64,000 nt of DNA, from the NCBI GenBank assembly GCA_049279675.1, contig JBAPOP010000138.1, positions 1-64,000 on the forward strand. Direction: 5' to 3'. The stretch's first letter is position 1. Each line of letters begins with the position of its first letter. The notes below the pieces were generated by a model, which worked only from the letters and a program-made list of their open reading frames with translations, ran no database searches and was not told the origin of the DNA. This DNA is from Palsa-147 sp049279675. GTDB taxonomy: Bacteria > Acidobacteriota > Terriglobia > Acidiferrales > UBA7541. Both the position numbers and the translations under genes were made by a program. Below, in pieces: positions 54,504 to 63,061 of the stretch.

Positions 54504-55802
54504 ATGAACGATGATCGATTCAGCCGAATTGCCGCATTAAAGCCCGCGAGAACGCGGGCGAATGTGGAACCGCGCGGATACCTGTCTGCTATTCCCGAAG
54601 GCGCGGAGCATCTCATTCGCCTGCTCGGTGCGACGCTGCAAAAGACTCGCCACGGAGAGCATCTCTCAGTACGACGTTGGTTTTCTGATACCGCTCCAGG
54701 TGACGTCACGCTACCTGCATTGCGTTTGATCGCGCCCGATGCTCCAGAAGATGCGGCCGATCAGAAGAATTGGCTTTTCCTCGACACCGAAACCACGGGC
54801 CTCTCCGGCGGCACAGGCACGTACGCATTCCTGATCGGCATCGCGTGGTGGGACGCGGGCGGCCTTCAAGTCGAGCAATTCTTCATGCGCGACCACAGCG
54901 ACGAACATTCCGTTCTCGCCACGCTGAAAGAGCGCCTCGCCGAGCGCCGCATCCTCGTCACGTTCAATGGCAAGTCATTTGATTGGCCTTTGCTCGAAAC
55001 GCGCTTCCGCATGACTCGCTCGATCTCTCCGAAAGCTCCCAGCGCGCATCTCGATCTGTTGCATCCCTCGCGGCATATCTGGCGGGCTCGAATAGGTTCG
55101 GTTCGTTTGTCCGAGCTCGAGCGGCACGTCCTCGGTCGAAATCGCGGCCACGACATCGTGTCCGATTTGATTCCCCAGATTTATTTCGATTATCTGCGCG
55201 GTGGTTGTGCCGAGCAACTCGTGCCCATTTTCTACCACAATCAGATGGACCTTGTCGGGCTCGCCGCCCTGGCCGGACGTGTTTTTTCGCTCCTGGCTGC
55301 TCCGGAATTGGAGAGCAAAGATGCTCTCGAAGTGTTTGGCGTATCGAGAATTTGCGATCGGCGCGGAGAATTGTCGCGCGCGCGCGATCTTTACGCTCAC
55401 GCGATTGCCCGCGAATTGCCAGAACCCGCGGATGGCACAGCTCGGGCCGCGCTTGCACGCTTGGCTAAACGCGAAGGCGACTTCGTTCGCGCCACAGCAC
55501 TCTGGATGGAGCTACGCGGAATGTCACGTGACGGGCTGCAAGCTTATGTTGAGCTCGCAAAATACTACGAACACCGGGCACGGCTACCGGAACGCGCCGT
55601 CGAGTTGATCGGCGAAGCGCTGGCGGAGTTGCGGCGCTCTCGAAACATCGGCCTCGTGTCTCCAGCCCATACCGGCAGATGGCGAGCCGAATTCGACAAG
55701 CGCCTGGCCCGGCTTCGCCATAAGCGTGCTGCCGGGCAAAACGAGCCGCTTTTGAAGGCCAATTTGACTGAATCGCCTGCCTTGGTCACCGAATCGAAAT
55801 AG
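54504..55802 (+). CDS. mrfB: RNase H-like exonuclease of the MrfB (YprB) family with TPR-like tail
   Basis: 432 residues from ATG 54504. The exonuclease core has FLDTETTGL (D94 and E96), VTFNGKSFDWPLLETRF and a later HNQMDLVGLAAL with His and Asp, i.e. a DEDD-type active site. The C-terminal part (about 290-415) is helical with TPR-like repeats. Follows MrfA by 25 bases. In Bacillus, MrfB is the nuclease partner of the helicase MrfA. Substrate specificity here untested. Confidence 0.88.
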   Translation: MNDDRFSRIAALKPARTRANVEPRGYLSAIPEGAEHLIRLLGATLQKTRHGEHLSVRRWFSDTAPGDVTLPALRLIAPDAPEDAADQKNWLFLDTETTGLSGGTGTYAFLIGIAWWDAGGLQVEQFFMRDHSDEHSVLATLKERLAERRILVTFNGKSFDWPLLETRFRMTRSISPKAPSAHLDLLHPSRHIWRARIGSVRLSELERHVLGRNRGHDIVSDLIPQIYFDYLRGGCAEQLVPIFYHNQMDLVGLAALAGRVFSLLAAPELESKDALEVFGVSRICDRRGELSRARDLYAHAIARELPEPADGTARAALARLAKREGDFVRATALWMELRGMSRDGLQAYVELAKYYEHRARLPERAVELIGEALAELRRSRNIGLVSPAHTGRWRAEFDKRLARLRHKRAAGQNEPLLKANLTESPALVTESK

Positions 55803-55884
55803 TACTACCCGGCGCGAGTTTTGGTCGCGCGAATCGGATAGTGCGATTGGCCCCCACAGGTCAAACTCGCTCCCGGAGGTATGG

Positions 55885-56871
55885 ATGGCCAGCATCAGTG
55901 ATGCATACTTCAGAACGGAATTGCAGACTCGCAGGCAGCGCCTGGCTTCGGCGATTGAGAAATCGCCCAGTAAAGATCTCGCGGGCCTTCTGGCAGCGGT
56001 GGATTCAGCGTTGGAACGCATGAACGTTGGCACATTCGGGATCTGCGAAACCTGCCACGACACTGTCGAATTTGATCGCCTGACAGCCGACCCCCTCGTC
56101 CGTTTCTGCCTCGATCATCTTTCGGCCGACGAACGCCGAACCCTCGAGCAGGACATGGAGACCGCGGCCAGCATTCAGAGATCGCTGTTACCGCCGACAG
56201 AGCTTCGCTCGTCCGGCTGGCATTTCCACTATCGTTATCAGCCCGCCGGGCTTGTCAGCGGCGATTACTGCGACATGATTCAATCCGCGAATGGCGATGG
56301 CTCGGTCGTGTTCTTGCTCGGTGATGTCACCGGCAAGGGAATATCAGCATCCATGCTGATGACGCTCCTGCACGCGATGTTTCGCAGTGTGATTCCGTTC
56401 GAACGGCCAATCTCCCAGGTTCTCGCGGAGGCGAATCACATTTTTTGTGAAAGCACGATTAGCGGGCTCTACGCCACGCTCGTCTGCGGACGCGCTAGCC
56501 GAAATGGCGACGTGGAGATCGGAAGCGCAGGGCACCCGCCCGTCTGGATAGCAGGCTGCCCGAACGCCAAATCCATCAACGCTACCGGCCTGCCATTGGG
56601 AATGTTTTCGTCGTCGAAATATACTACCGAGACGCTGCGCCTCGAACCGGCCCAAAGTTTGGTTCTCTACACCGACGGACTCTCGGAATCGCGCAATGCG
56701 GACGGAGTTGAATACGGCGAAAAAAGGCTGCGCGAATTCGTGGAGTCACAATACCACTTGAATCCGGTTGAACTCTCGGCGGCTTTTCTAAACGATTTAC
56801 AAACCTATTCCGCGAGTGGCCAGCCTTCCGACGACTTGACTCTAATGGTTATTCGCCGGCTGAATTCGTAA
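55885..56871 (+). CDS. DksA/TraR-type zinc finger fused to PP2C (SpoIIE/RsbU) phosphatase
   Basis: 328 residues; GGAGG six bases before the ATG. N-terminal helices (about 8-45) lead to a DksA/TraR finger (C54, C57, C75, H78; the fourth ligand is His instead of Cys). Then a PP2C phosphatase from about 88: SGDYCD, GDVTGKG, LYTDGLSE and SDDLTLMV carry all the metal aspartates. Usually RsbU-type phosphatases dephosphorylate anti-anti-sigma factors, so this one may link a zinc-finger sensor to a partner switch, but no anti-sigma or STAS gene is near. Confidence 0.8.
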   Translation: MASISDAYFRTELQTRRQRLASAIEKSPSKDLAGLLAAVDSALERMNVGTFGICETCHDTVEFDRLTADPLVRFCLDHLSADERRTLEQDMETAASIQRSLLPPTELRSSGWHFHYRYQPAGLVSGDYCDMIQSANGDGSVVFLLGDVTGKGISASMLMTLLHAMFRSVIPFERPISQVLAEANHIFCESTISGLYATLVCGRASRNGDVEIGSAGHPPVWIAGCPNAKSINATGLPLGMFSSSKYTTETLRLEPAQSLVLYTDGLSESRNADGVEYGEKRLREFVESQYHLNPVELSAAFLNDLQTYSASGQPSDDLTLMVIRRLNS

Positions 56872-56906
56872 ACCCATTCGCAAGCGGCGAAGGCAGCGAG
56901 TAAAAC

Positions 56907-58352
56907 TCAGAAGGTTCCTGGCACGGCACTCATTGCGCCTTTGGGTCGAACTTGCTGCGTAACGGTTGGCTTGCCCACCGGCTCAGCCTCTGCCGGCGCG
57001 GGCGGCCAGCCGATCGCGCGATCGATCTTATCGAAAGTATCTCGGTCGGCCTGTTCGACTGACAAACAGTCGCTTGCGAGACATCGCAGGAACACTTTCC
57101 CAGTATCTGTTTTGAATTGGAAGAAGTTCGGACGCCGAAGCAGTTCGACCCGCGTCTTGTGCTTGAACTCGAGCGCTTGGCTATACTTTCCGAAAAATCG
57201 CGCGGCATCTTCCTCGTTGCCTAGGTGGATGCGAACGACGAGCGAGGTAATTTTTGTCTTTTGATCTTCGAAAACGGAATAGCGGTCGCCTGCCCAAAAA
57301 GGCGCAATTTGCGGCGCCATGTCATCTCCGATGAACTCTTTCAGAACTTCCTGCAATCCAAATTCGCCCAACACATTTTCCTCGAGAAGCTTCCAACTCG
57401 ACGGCACGACGCCGGTCCACTTCGGCAGCGTCACCGACTCCGGCTTCACACCCTTGAGGTACAGCTCCGGATGAATGATTTGCTGGGTCGAAACCGGCGG
57501 ATTCTCGAACAGTTTCGGAAGATCTTTCCAGCCGGTATTCGCCCTCAAGAATTGCTGCGTGAATGAAGTCCCCTCCAAATACGGAAACAACAGCTCGTCG
57601 CGGATGATCGCGGGCGCCTTCGAAAGATGCGGGTCCTTTTCCATTTCGCTCACGGCGCCTTGCCGTATCATTGCGCTGACATCCGGCAAGTCCCGCACGC
57701 TGATTTTCTGCTCGAGCAGCGAATAATCGATCATTGCCACGATCGCGCAACCTTCGCTCACGGAGTCCCGAGCCAGTTCGGCGTCATCGTTTGGCCGTGC
57801 CGCTTTGATCCAATCGTCCAACCGAAACGACTGGTCCACCAGTGCGTGAGTCAGTTCGTGGGCCATCACGCTCCGCTGCTCATCGACAGGAATCCAGTCC
57901 GCAATGTAGAATTCCTTCGCCTTGGCATCGTAAAGCCCGGCGACCTGGTCGGTGAGGACGTCGAGCATGAACGCGTCCAACGGGAAATTGGGGGGTATCA
58001 GTCCGAAAGCTTCTAAGGCCTTCTGGTCCGCGTACCGTTGATCCTCGGACTTGTCTTCCCGATCCTCGCGGACCAGGTATTCACGGATTTCTTGTTTCGA
58101 CCGAAGACTTTTCTTGAGTGGCGCCTTCACAGGAAGGTAAAGAAGTTGGCTCATTTGAGCCAGAACTTCGTCGGCGGTCCGAAGGAATTCGGGGCTGCCG
58201 TGATCGGCGGATTGCTTTGAGCCCGCCGCCGCGCTGGGTGGCTCTTGCGAATGTCGCACTCCTGGCAATGAGTTTGCTCTCGCCGCCACTAGAAACATCA
58301 GCGCTGCGAGGCAAGCACCAACAATGGCAAGCGTGACCTGCCAGCGCCTCAT
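56907..58352 (-). CDS. Secreted HExxH putative metallopeptidase
   Basis: 481 residues, with a leading signal anchor (about 6-25). The zinc motif HELTHALVDQ begins at residue 165, and a Glu in SEGCA (E200) is well placed as third ligand, so a gluzincin-type active site is likely. The N-terminal part is helical and charged; the C-terminal part (about 340-440) is mixed alpha/beta and ends in a Pro-rich tail. I cannot assign a named peptidase family. Divergent from the XRE regulator gene. Confidence 0.68.
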   Translation of the reverse strand: MRRWQVTLAIVGACLAALMFLVAARANSLPGVRHSQEPPSAAAGSKQSADHGSPEFLRTADEVLAQMSQLLYLPVKAPLKKSLRSKQEIREYLVREDREDKSEDQRYADQKALEAFGLIPPNFPLDAFMLDVLTDQVAGLYDAKAKEFYIADWIPVDEQRSVMAHELTHALVDQSFRLDDWIKAARPNDDAELARDSVSEGCAIVAMIDYSLLEQKISVRDLPDVSAMIRQGAVSEMEKDPHLSKAPAIIRDELLFPYLEGTSFTQQFLRANTGWKDLPKLFENPPVSTQQIIHPELYLKGVKPESVTLPKWTGVVPSSWKLLEENVLGEFGLQEVLKEFIGDDMAPQIAPFWAGDRYSVFEDQKTKITSLVVRIHLGNEEDAARFFGKYSQALEFKHKTRVELLRRPNFFQFKTDTGKVFLRCLASDCLSVEQADRDTFDKIDRAIGWPPAPAEAEPVGKPTVTQQVRPKGAMSAVPGTF

Positions 58353-58454
58353 GAAGGTCGGGCCCTCGAGTCCATAGGATTGGATTTCAGAATATCAGGT
58401 TTTCGGACTAAAGCTCCGGCGCGTTTTCGTCGATGCGCGGAAGCAGCGGCTGGA

Positions 58455-58500
58455 TTGACTGTTCCGTTAACGGAACACTATCTTAGTCATCTGCTATAAT
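58455..58500 (+). promoter_or_regulatory. Promoter of XRE regulator gene
   Basis: TTGACT (58455-58460) and TATCTT (58479-58484) are spaced 18 bases, and a second perfect -10 TATAAT lies at 58495-58500 with an extended TGC before it. The spacer of the first promoter is almost exactly filled by the palindrome listed separately. Confidence 0.5.
58460..58477. promoter_or_regulatory. Perfect 18-bp palindrome, likely operator
   Basis: TGTTCCGTTAACGGAACA is a perfect inverted repeat with no central spacer. It lies between the -35 TTGACT and -10 TATCTT upstream of the XRE regulator, the classical position for repressor binding. Autoregulation is the simplest reading. Confidence 0.6.
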
Positions 58501-58543
58501 TGCTGTACGCTTGCCGGCTCGCGATTTTTTCGTAGGAGAACTC

Positions 58544-59281
58544 ATGCAGCCCGGGTCATGTCTAAGGCAGGTGCGCGAACGGCTCGGGCTCACATATCGG
58601 GACGTCGAACAATCGAGCTACGAACTCGCCAGCAAGCACGGCCGCTCGGAATTCATTATTCACATTAGCCGCCTGGCCGACATCGAAAATGCGGATGTGA
58701 CGCCGACGTTGCACAAGCTCTACACCTTGTGCACGCTCTACCATCTCGACGTTTTCGAAGTTTGCCAGTGGTACAACATTCCGCTCGACGAGCACTTCCG
58801 GGACAGCTTCGCTCACGGCACCAAGAATACGCACTTGGGAACTGCGCCTCGCCGTCTGCGGCTTCCTCTGCGTTTCGATCCTGCCTTCGACGCCCGCCGC
58901 ACCGATAGTCTCACGCGCGTCGTCGAATCGTGGAAGCACTTCGAAGGGGCGCTTCTCGACGGTGCAAAGCATCGCTACGGATATATCGGCACGGAGGACC
59001 ACTGGATGGCTCCGCTGGTGAGGCCTGGATCACTCGTCCTGATTGATCCTTCCATTCACACGGTCGACGACGGAGGCTGGCATAACGAATACGATCGGCC
59101 TTTGTATTTCGTGGATTTCAGGCGTGGATACAGATGCTCGTGGTGTTCGCTCGATCGAGGAAGACTGATTTTACAGCCGCACCCGTTGTCGGCGTCGGTC
59201 CCGGAATGCCACCTGTATCCCGAAGAGGCCGAAATCGTGGGCCGCGTGGTGGGTGTCGCTATGCGACTGACGGAACCATAG
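58544..59281 (+). CDS. XRE-family regulator with S24-like sensor domain
   Basis: 245 residues from ATG 58544, with AGGAGAA before it. Residues about 5-80 are a helix-turn-helix of the XRE type (LRQVRERLGLTYRDVE...SRLADIENADVTPTLHKLYTLC). The C-terminal half (about 150-240) resembles the LexA/S24 fold (GYIGTEDHWMAPLVRPGSLVLIDP), but the Ser of the SMxP protease motif is Trp, so it is a sensor rather than a protease. Its promoter holds a perfect palindrome. Overlaps the convergent next gene by 23 bases. Confidence 0.8.
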   Translation: MQPGSCLRQVRERLGLTYRDVEQSSYELASKHGRSEFIIHISRLADIENADVTPTLHKLYTLCTLYHLDVFEVCQWYNIPLDEHFRDSFAHGTKNTHLGTAPRRLRLPLRFDPAFDARRTDSLTRVVESWKHFEGALLDGAKHRYGYIGTEDHWMAPLVRPGSLVLIDPSIHTVDDGGWHNEYDRPLYFVDFRRGYRCSWCSLDRGRLILQPHPLSASVPECHLYPEEAEIVGRVVGVAMRLTEP

Positions 59282-59708
59282 CTCCGTCTCTCACTACCAA
59301 TTCCAGCAAAGTCCGCAGATTCGCACAGAACAAGTCGCGCAGGTATTCCGGCAACCCGAACGGCATCAGCATGCGGTAGAACTCGAGTTCGAGCCATCTC
59401 GCCGCAATCTCATCGGGCTCGCCTTCCATTCCCGCAAGGCAATCACGCAGATCCGATTCCAATCGCTCGAGAGGCATTTCCAGCAATTTCTCGAAGACCT
59501 GCTCGTGACAATAATGCAGTGCCTCGTCGACGCCGGAGTTCGAATAAATTGACTCGAGCCCGTCGTGACTGTATTTCCCCGAAGATATATCGCGCAGCAG
59601 GGTAATGTGAATCAGCCTGCCGAATTCGCTCGGGAAAACTGCAAGCGTCCGCGAGCAAAAATCATCGACGATCGGTTGATTCAACTCAAAGCTTTCCCAC
59701 GCGTCCAT
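59259..59708 (-). CDS. Conserved-looking small helical protein
   Basis: 149 residues from ATG 59708, chosen because AGGCGG precedes it and the in-frame upstream part is Arg-rich and non-protein-like. Mostly alpha-helical: MDAWESFELNQPIVDDFC, then FGRLIHITLLRDISSG and VFEKLLEMPLERLESDLRDCLAGME. No motif recognised. It is convergent with the XRE gene (23-base overlap) and divergent from the small secreted peptide. Confidence 0.55.
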   Translation of the reverse strand: MDAWESFELNQPIVDDFCSRTLAVFPSEFGRLIHITLLRDISSGKYSHDGLESIYSNSGVDEALHYCHEQVFEKLLEMPLERLESDLRDCLAGMEGEPDEIAARWLELEFYRMLMPFGLPEYLRDLFCANLRTLLELVVRDGAMVPSVA

Positions 59709-59803
59709 TTGTCCGCCTGTTCCGATTTCTGAACGTTTTCTGTGCCCGCGATTGCAACCTTCTCGCGCGTGAAAGTATGCGCTTCCAAGGAGGCAGTCCA
59801 AAC

Positions 59804-59971
59804 ATGAAAACGAAAGCCGTTGTTCTACTTAGCTTTGCCGCGTTGCTGATGTTACTCCCGGTAGTCAGTGCCGTCAACATTCAATCGGTAAACACGCAGA
59901 CACAATTCGCGGATGGCGCCGCCGCGCCGCCACCGCCGTTTCCTCCGATGTCTGGTCCTACCGCCGGCTGA
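59804..59971 (+). CDS. Small secreted proline-rich peptide
   Basis: 55 residues. Perfect ribosome site AAGGAGG (59787-59793), ten bases before the ATG. Signal peptide about 1-23 (lysine, then VVLLSFAALLMLLPVVSA), leaving a short mature peptide that ends in AAPPPPFPPMSGPTAG. No Cys, no known bacteriocin motif and no export gene nearby. Role unknown; wall-associated or signalling peptide is possible. Confidence 0.65.
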   Translation: MKTKAVVLLSFAALLMLLPVVSAVNIQSVNTQTQFADGAAAPPPPFPPMSGPTAG

Positions 59972-60032
59972 GCCCGGTCAGCAGGCTTTGCTCACCGCAG
60001 CGGCCTCAAGAGCTGGGAGCCGGGCGCCAAAG

Positions 60033-60062
60033 TTTACCGGAATGCTAATAAGATGCTATGAT
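60033..60062 (+). promoter_or_regulatory. Promoter of membrane protein gene
   Basis: TTTACC (60033-60038) and TATGAT (60057-60062) are 18 bases apart, with a TGC extended -10. The gene starts 15 bases further on. Moderate match only. Confidence 0.4.
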
Positions 60063-60076
60063 GGCGTTCGGCTTCC

Positions 60077-60853
60077 ATGCTTCTCGATTTGGTAAATAAC
60101 GCCCGCACGATTGCGATGGTGGTTCTTGAGGTTTCCGTAGCTATCCTCGCGGTTCGTCACGGCCTGTTTCGCAGACTTCCGGTGTTCACCGTTTATCTGA
60201 TTTCGGTTGTCCTCGTAGAAGTCATACGTCTCAGTTTCATCGCAGACCTCGGCGTTAACTCAAAATCTTACTTCTGGACGTACTGGATCACTCAGGCAGT
60301 GCTGATTAGTATGCGAGGCATCGTCGTGTCCGAGGTTTGCCGCAAGGTCCTCGGACAGAATATTGGCGTCTGGCATCTCTGCCGGATTATTCTTTGTGGC
60401 GTGGCCGGAATCCTTTTCGCAAACGCCGCAATCGCCGCGTGGCGCAATCAGAGCCACATCACCGCATTGATAACAACTTTGGAAAGGGACCTCGAGCTTG
60501 CGATTGTCGGGACGTTGATCTTCGCATTCGTCTTTACCCGGTACTACTTGATTCGCGTGGACCGGCTACTCGCTTTGGTTTCCGCCGGGCTGGTTTTCTA
60601 TTCGGCGGTGCAGGTCGCTAATCACGAGTTTATCTCCGTCTTCAGGGCCGAATTCTATCCGTCGTATGCAGTAATCGTCGTCAACTCATTCATGATTTCA
60701 ATGTTTATCTGGCTTGTGGCTGTGTGGAAGCCCGTGCCCGCCAACGCTCCTGCCGCTGCCATGCTTGGAGCGCAAACTTACCAGCAGGTGATTCCCGAGG
60801 TGAATCTCCGCCTTCGAGAGTTGAACTCCCGGCTGTTGGAGATCCTGCGATGA
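60077..60853 (+). CDS. Multi-helix membrane protein, unknown function
   Basis: 258 residues with about seven membrane helices: early ARTIAMVVLEVSVAILAV, then VFTVYLISVVLVEVIRL, and later AIVGTLIFAFVFTRYYLI. A short soluble C-terminal tail follows. No ABC, kinase or transporter motif visible, although the 7-helix layout recalls membrane sensor domains. Its stop overlaps the next start (ATGA), so they are coupled. Confidence 0.7.
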   Translation: MLLDLVNNARTIAMVVLEVSVAILAVRHGLFRRLPVFTVYLISVVLVEVIRLSFIADLGVNSKSYFWTYWITQAVLISMRGIVVSEVCRKVLGQNIGVWHLCRIILCGVAGILFANAAIAAWRNQSHITALITTLERDLELAIVGTLIFAFVFTRYYLIRVDRLLALVSAGLVFYSAVQVANHEFISVFRAEFYPSYAVIVVNSFMISMFIWLVAVWKPVPANAPAAAMLGAQTYQQVIPEVNLRLRELNSRLLEILR

Positions 60854-61416
60854 CGCTCGGCCCTCTCATATTCGCAGGCATCGCCGTCGCGCTCCTTTTC
60901 ATAGGTCTCGGACTGCTCATTCGGCCACTAAAGGCTGAGTCGGCGTTGCGGCCCGTTAGCGCCATCAACATGGAATCGCTCTCAGCGAAGAACTTCCGGC
61001 ACCTCTCCCAGATTCGCCGCGCACTTACCGACGAAGATCGACAGTTTATCGATAGCCGCCTTCCGAAAGGGAGCGCGGACAGGCTCCGCTTGGAACGGCG
61101 ATCGGCACTGCGAAAATATCTCGTGGGGATTGGGGAGGATTTTGCGCATCTCGATCGGCTTGCCCGCGAGGTCGCATCTCTTTCTCCCAAAGTCGAGCAT
61201 CGGCAAGAAACTGAGCGGCTCTTTCTCGAAGTTCGTTTCAGAATCCTCTACCGTATCGCATTGTTCCGGCTCGGAACTGCGGGGAGCCTGCCATTCGAAG
61301 CCGTTGCTCACCTCAGCGGCATGGTCGGCGGACTCTCACGCCAAGTGGAATCGATGATGGCCTCTCTTCAAACTCTTGCGCACGAAAGGTCCGCCGAAAG
61401 TCCCTCCCAGCTTTAA
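60850..61416 (+). CDS. Single-helix membrane protein, unknown function
   Basis: 188 residues from ATG 60850 overlapping the previous stop by four bases. One membrane helix (about 4-24), then a cytoplasmic helical region with many Arg, Leu and Glu residues (RLERRSALRKYLVGIGEDFAHLDRLAREVASL). No family recognised. Pairing with the upstream multi-helix protein suggests they work together, perhaps as a membrane complex. Confidence 0.65.
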   Translation: MTLGPLIFAGIAVALLFIGLGLLIRPLKAESALRPVSAINMESLSAKNFRHLSQIRRALTDEDRQFIDSRLPKGSADRLRLERRSALRKYLVGIGEDFAHLDRLAREVASLSPKVEHRQETERLFLEVRFRILYRIALFRLGTAGSLPFEAVAHLSGMVGGLSRQVESMMASLQTLAHERSAESPSQL

Positions 61417-61588
61417 CGTCATCTGCCCGCTATTGCCTTTTTGCCGAGTTAGTACCAGCCGCTAATGTACGAAAAGTGCTTTGAGGGCCATTGCGAAAGG
61501 CGGCACATCCCAATGAATCAGGCGTAGCGATTCAGCCCGACCCTGCCAAAATAGATACGTCTGGGCGCTATCCAACGAGGCCAATTCC

Positions 61589-62668
61589 GTGCTGAACGAA
61601 CGCATCCTCATTGCGGATGACGAAGAAGCCATCCGCGAGGTAATTTCGACCCTTCTTGAAGCCAAAGGATATCAGTGCGACATCGCCTCGAACGGTCAAA
61701 TGGCGCTCGAGCACTTCAAAAAAGAGCCACCAGCGCTCGTTTTGAGCGATATCGTGATGCCCGAGATGGACGGGCTGAAGTTGCTGTCGCAGCTTCGTGA
61801 ACAGGCTCCCGATGTTCCGGTCATCATGGTTACGGCGATGCACGATATCGCCATCGCCCTCGAAGCCATCCGCAATGGCGCTTACGATTACATTCTGAAG
61901 CCATTCGAGAAAGACCAACTTTATATGAGCGTCGGCCGCGCGCTCGAGCATCGCCGCCTGGTGATGGAAAATCGCTCGTATCAAAGCGACCTCGAACAGC
62001 TTGTCGCCGAGCGAACGCAGCAACTCTCGCTAGCCCTGCGCGACCTCGAACAATCCTACGATCACACGCTCGAAGCGCTCGGCGGAGCGCTCGACGCCAA
62101 AGACGCCGAAACCGAAGGCCATTGCCAACGCGTGACGGCTTTCACAATCCGCATGGCCGAGGCAATGGGTGTGGACAAGCTTGCACTACGGCATATCGCT
62201 CGCGGCGCCTTCTTGCATGACATCGGCAAGATGGGAATTCCCGACTCCATCCTTCGCAAGCCTGGGCCGCTGACCCCGGATGAGCGCACCGTCATGCGCC
62301 GCCATTGCGACATCGGCTACGACGTGCTGAAACGAATTCCCTTCCTCAAGGAAGCGGCGGAAATAGTTCTCACGCACCAGGAGTGCTACGACGGCACCGG
62401 CTATCCGCAGGGCATCAAAGGCGAAGACATTCCGCTGGGCTCCCGGATATTCGCAGTTGCCGACACGCTTGATGCCATGATTTCCGACAGGCCATATCGC
62501 AAGGCGTTGCCCATCGCAGTCGCTCGCGAAGAAATTCGCAAAAATGCCGGGACTCAATTCGATCCTCGAGTTGTTGCGGTATTCCTGTCCGTTCCGGACC
62601 GCATTTGGATGGATTTACATGACAACACAGTGAATCCCTTTCAGCTGATGCCTCAGGAACGTCTCTGA
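61589..62668 (+). CDS. Receiver plus HD-GYP phosphodiesterase
   Basis: 359 residues, GTG start. Receiver domain (about 5-120) with an intact phosphoacceptor in VLSDIVMPEMDG, then a coiled linker (about 125-155), then HD-GYP (about 160-345): HDIGKMGIPD, EGHCQRV and the HHE-type motif as HQECYDGTGYP (second His is Gln). The domain degrades c-di-GMP in family members; the Gln variant may bind two rather than three metals. It can counter the PilZ c-di-GMP effector at 16.7 kb. Confidence 0.9.
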   Translation: MLNERILIADDEEAIREVISTLLEAKGYQCDIASNGQMALEHFKKEPPALVLSDIVMPEMDGLKLLSQLREQAPDVPVIMVTAMHDIAIALEAIRNGAYDYILKPFEKDQLYMSVGRALEHRRLVMENRSYQSDLEQLVAERTQQLSLALRDLEQSYDHTLEALGGALDAKDAETEGHCQRVTAFTIRMAEAMGVDKLALRHIARGAFLHDIGKMGIPDSILRKPGPLTPDERTVMRRHCDIGYDVLKRIPFLKEAAEIVLTHQECYDGTGYPQGIKGEDIPLGSRIFAVADTLDAMISDRPYRKALPIAVAREEIRKNAGTQFDPRVVAVFLSVPDRIWMDLHDNTVNPFQLMPQERL

Positions 62669-62806
62669 CGCGCGCCGACGCGCACAGCACAGTTGTGGTA
62701 CGGCACTCAACCTCTCAAAAAATGAACTAACGGGATAAATTTCCGCGATGAGCGGACTTGCGTGCGCATGGGAACGTAGATAGTATCCGCAGTGGAGGAA
62801 GTTCGA

Positions 62807-63061
62807 ATGGCGTTGGTAGCGATCAAGACATCGAGTAATACCGGATACTGCGACTGCGTCCACGGCTGCTATGAACTCGCGAGCCTTCGCGATGAAGAAA
62901 CCGGCAGGGCTTTCTGCCCGGCCTGCGCCAAGGACCATCTCGACATGAACCGCGGTCTTGGAATCCCGCAGCCGCCTCCATCAAGGATGGAAGCCGACGC
63001 CTCGTCAGCCTCAGCTTCCGAATCCCCTCTGCCAGCAGACCCGCCTGGGCGGCTTCGATAG
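62807..63061 (+). CDS. Small cysteine-rich protein (zinc-ribbon-like)
   Basis: 84 residues from ATG 62807, with GGAGGAA seven bases upstream. N-terminal half holds CDC...C and FCPAC pairs (about residues 15-42), typical of a small zinc ribbon. The C-terminal half is Pro/Ser/Ala-rich and probably unstructured. No family recognised, function unknown. Confidence 0.65.
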   Translation: MALVAIKTSSNTGYCDCVHGCYELASLRDEETGRAFCPACAKDHLDMNRGLGIPQPPPSRMEADASSASASESPLPADPPGRLR

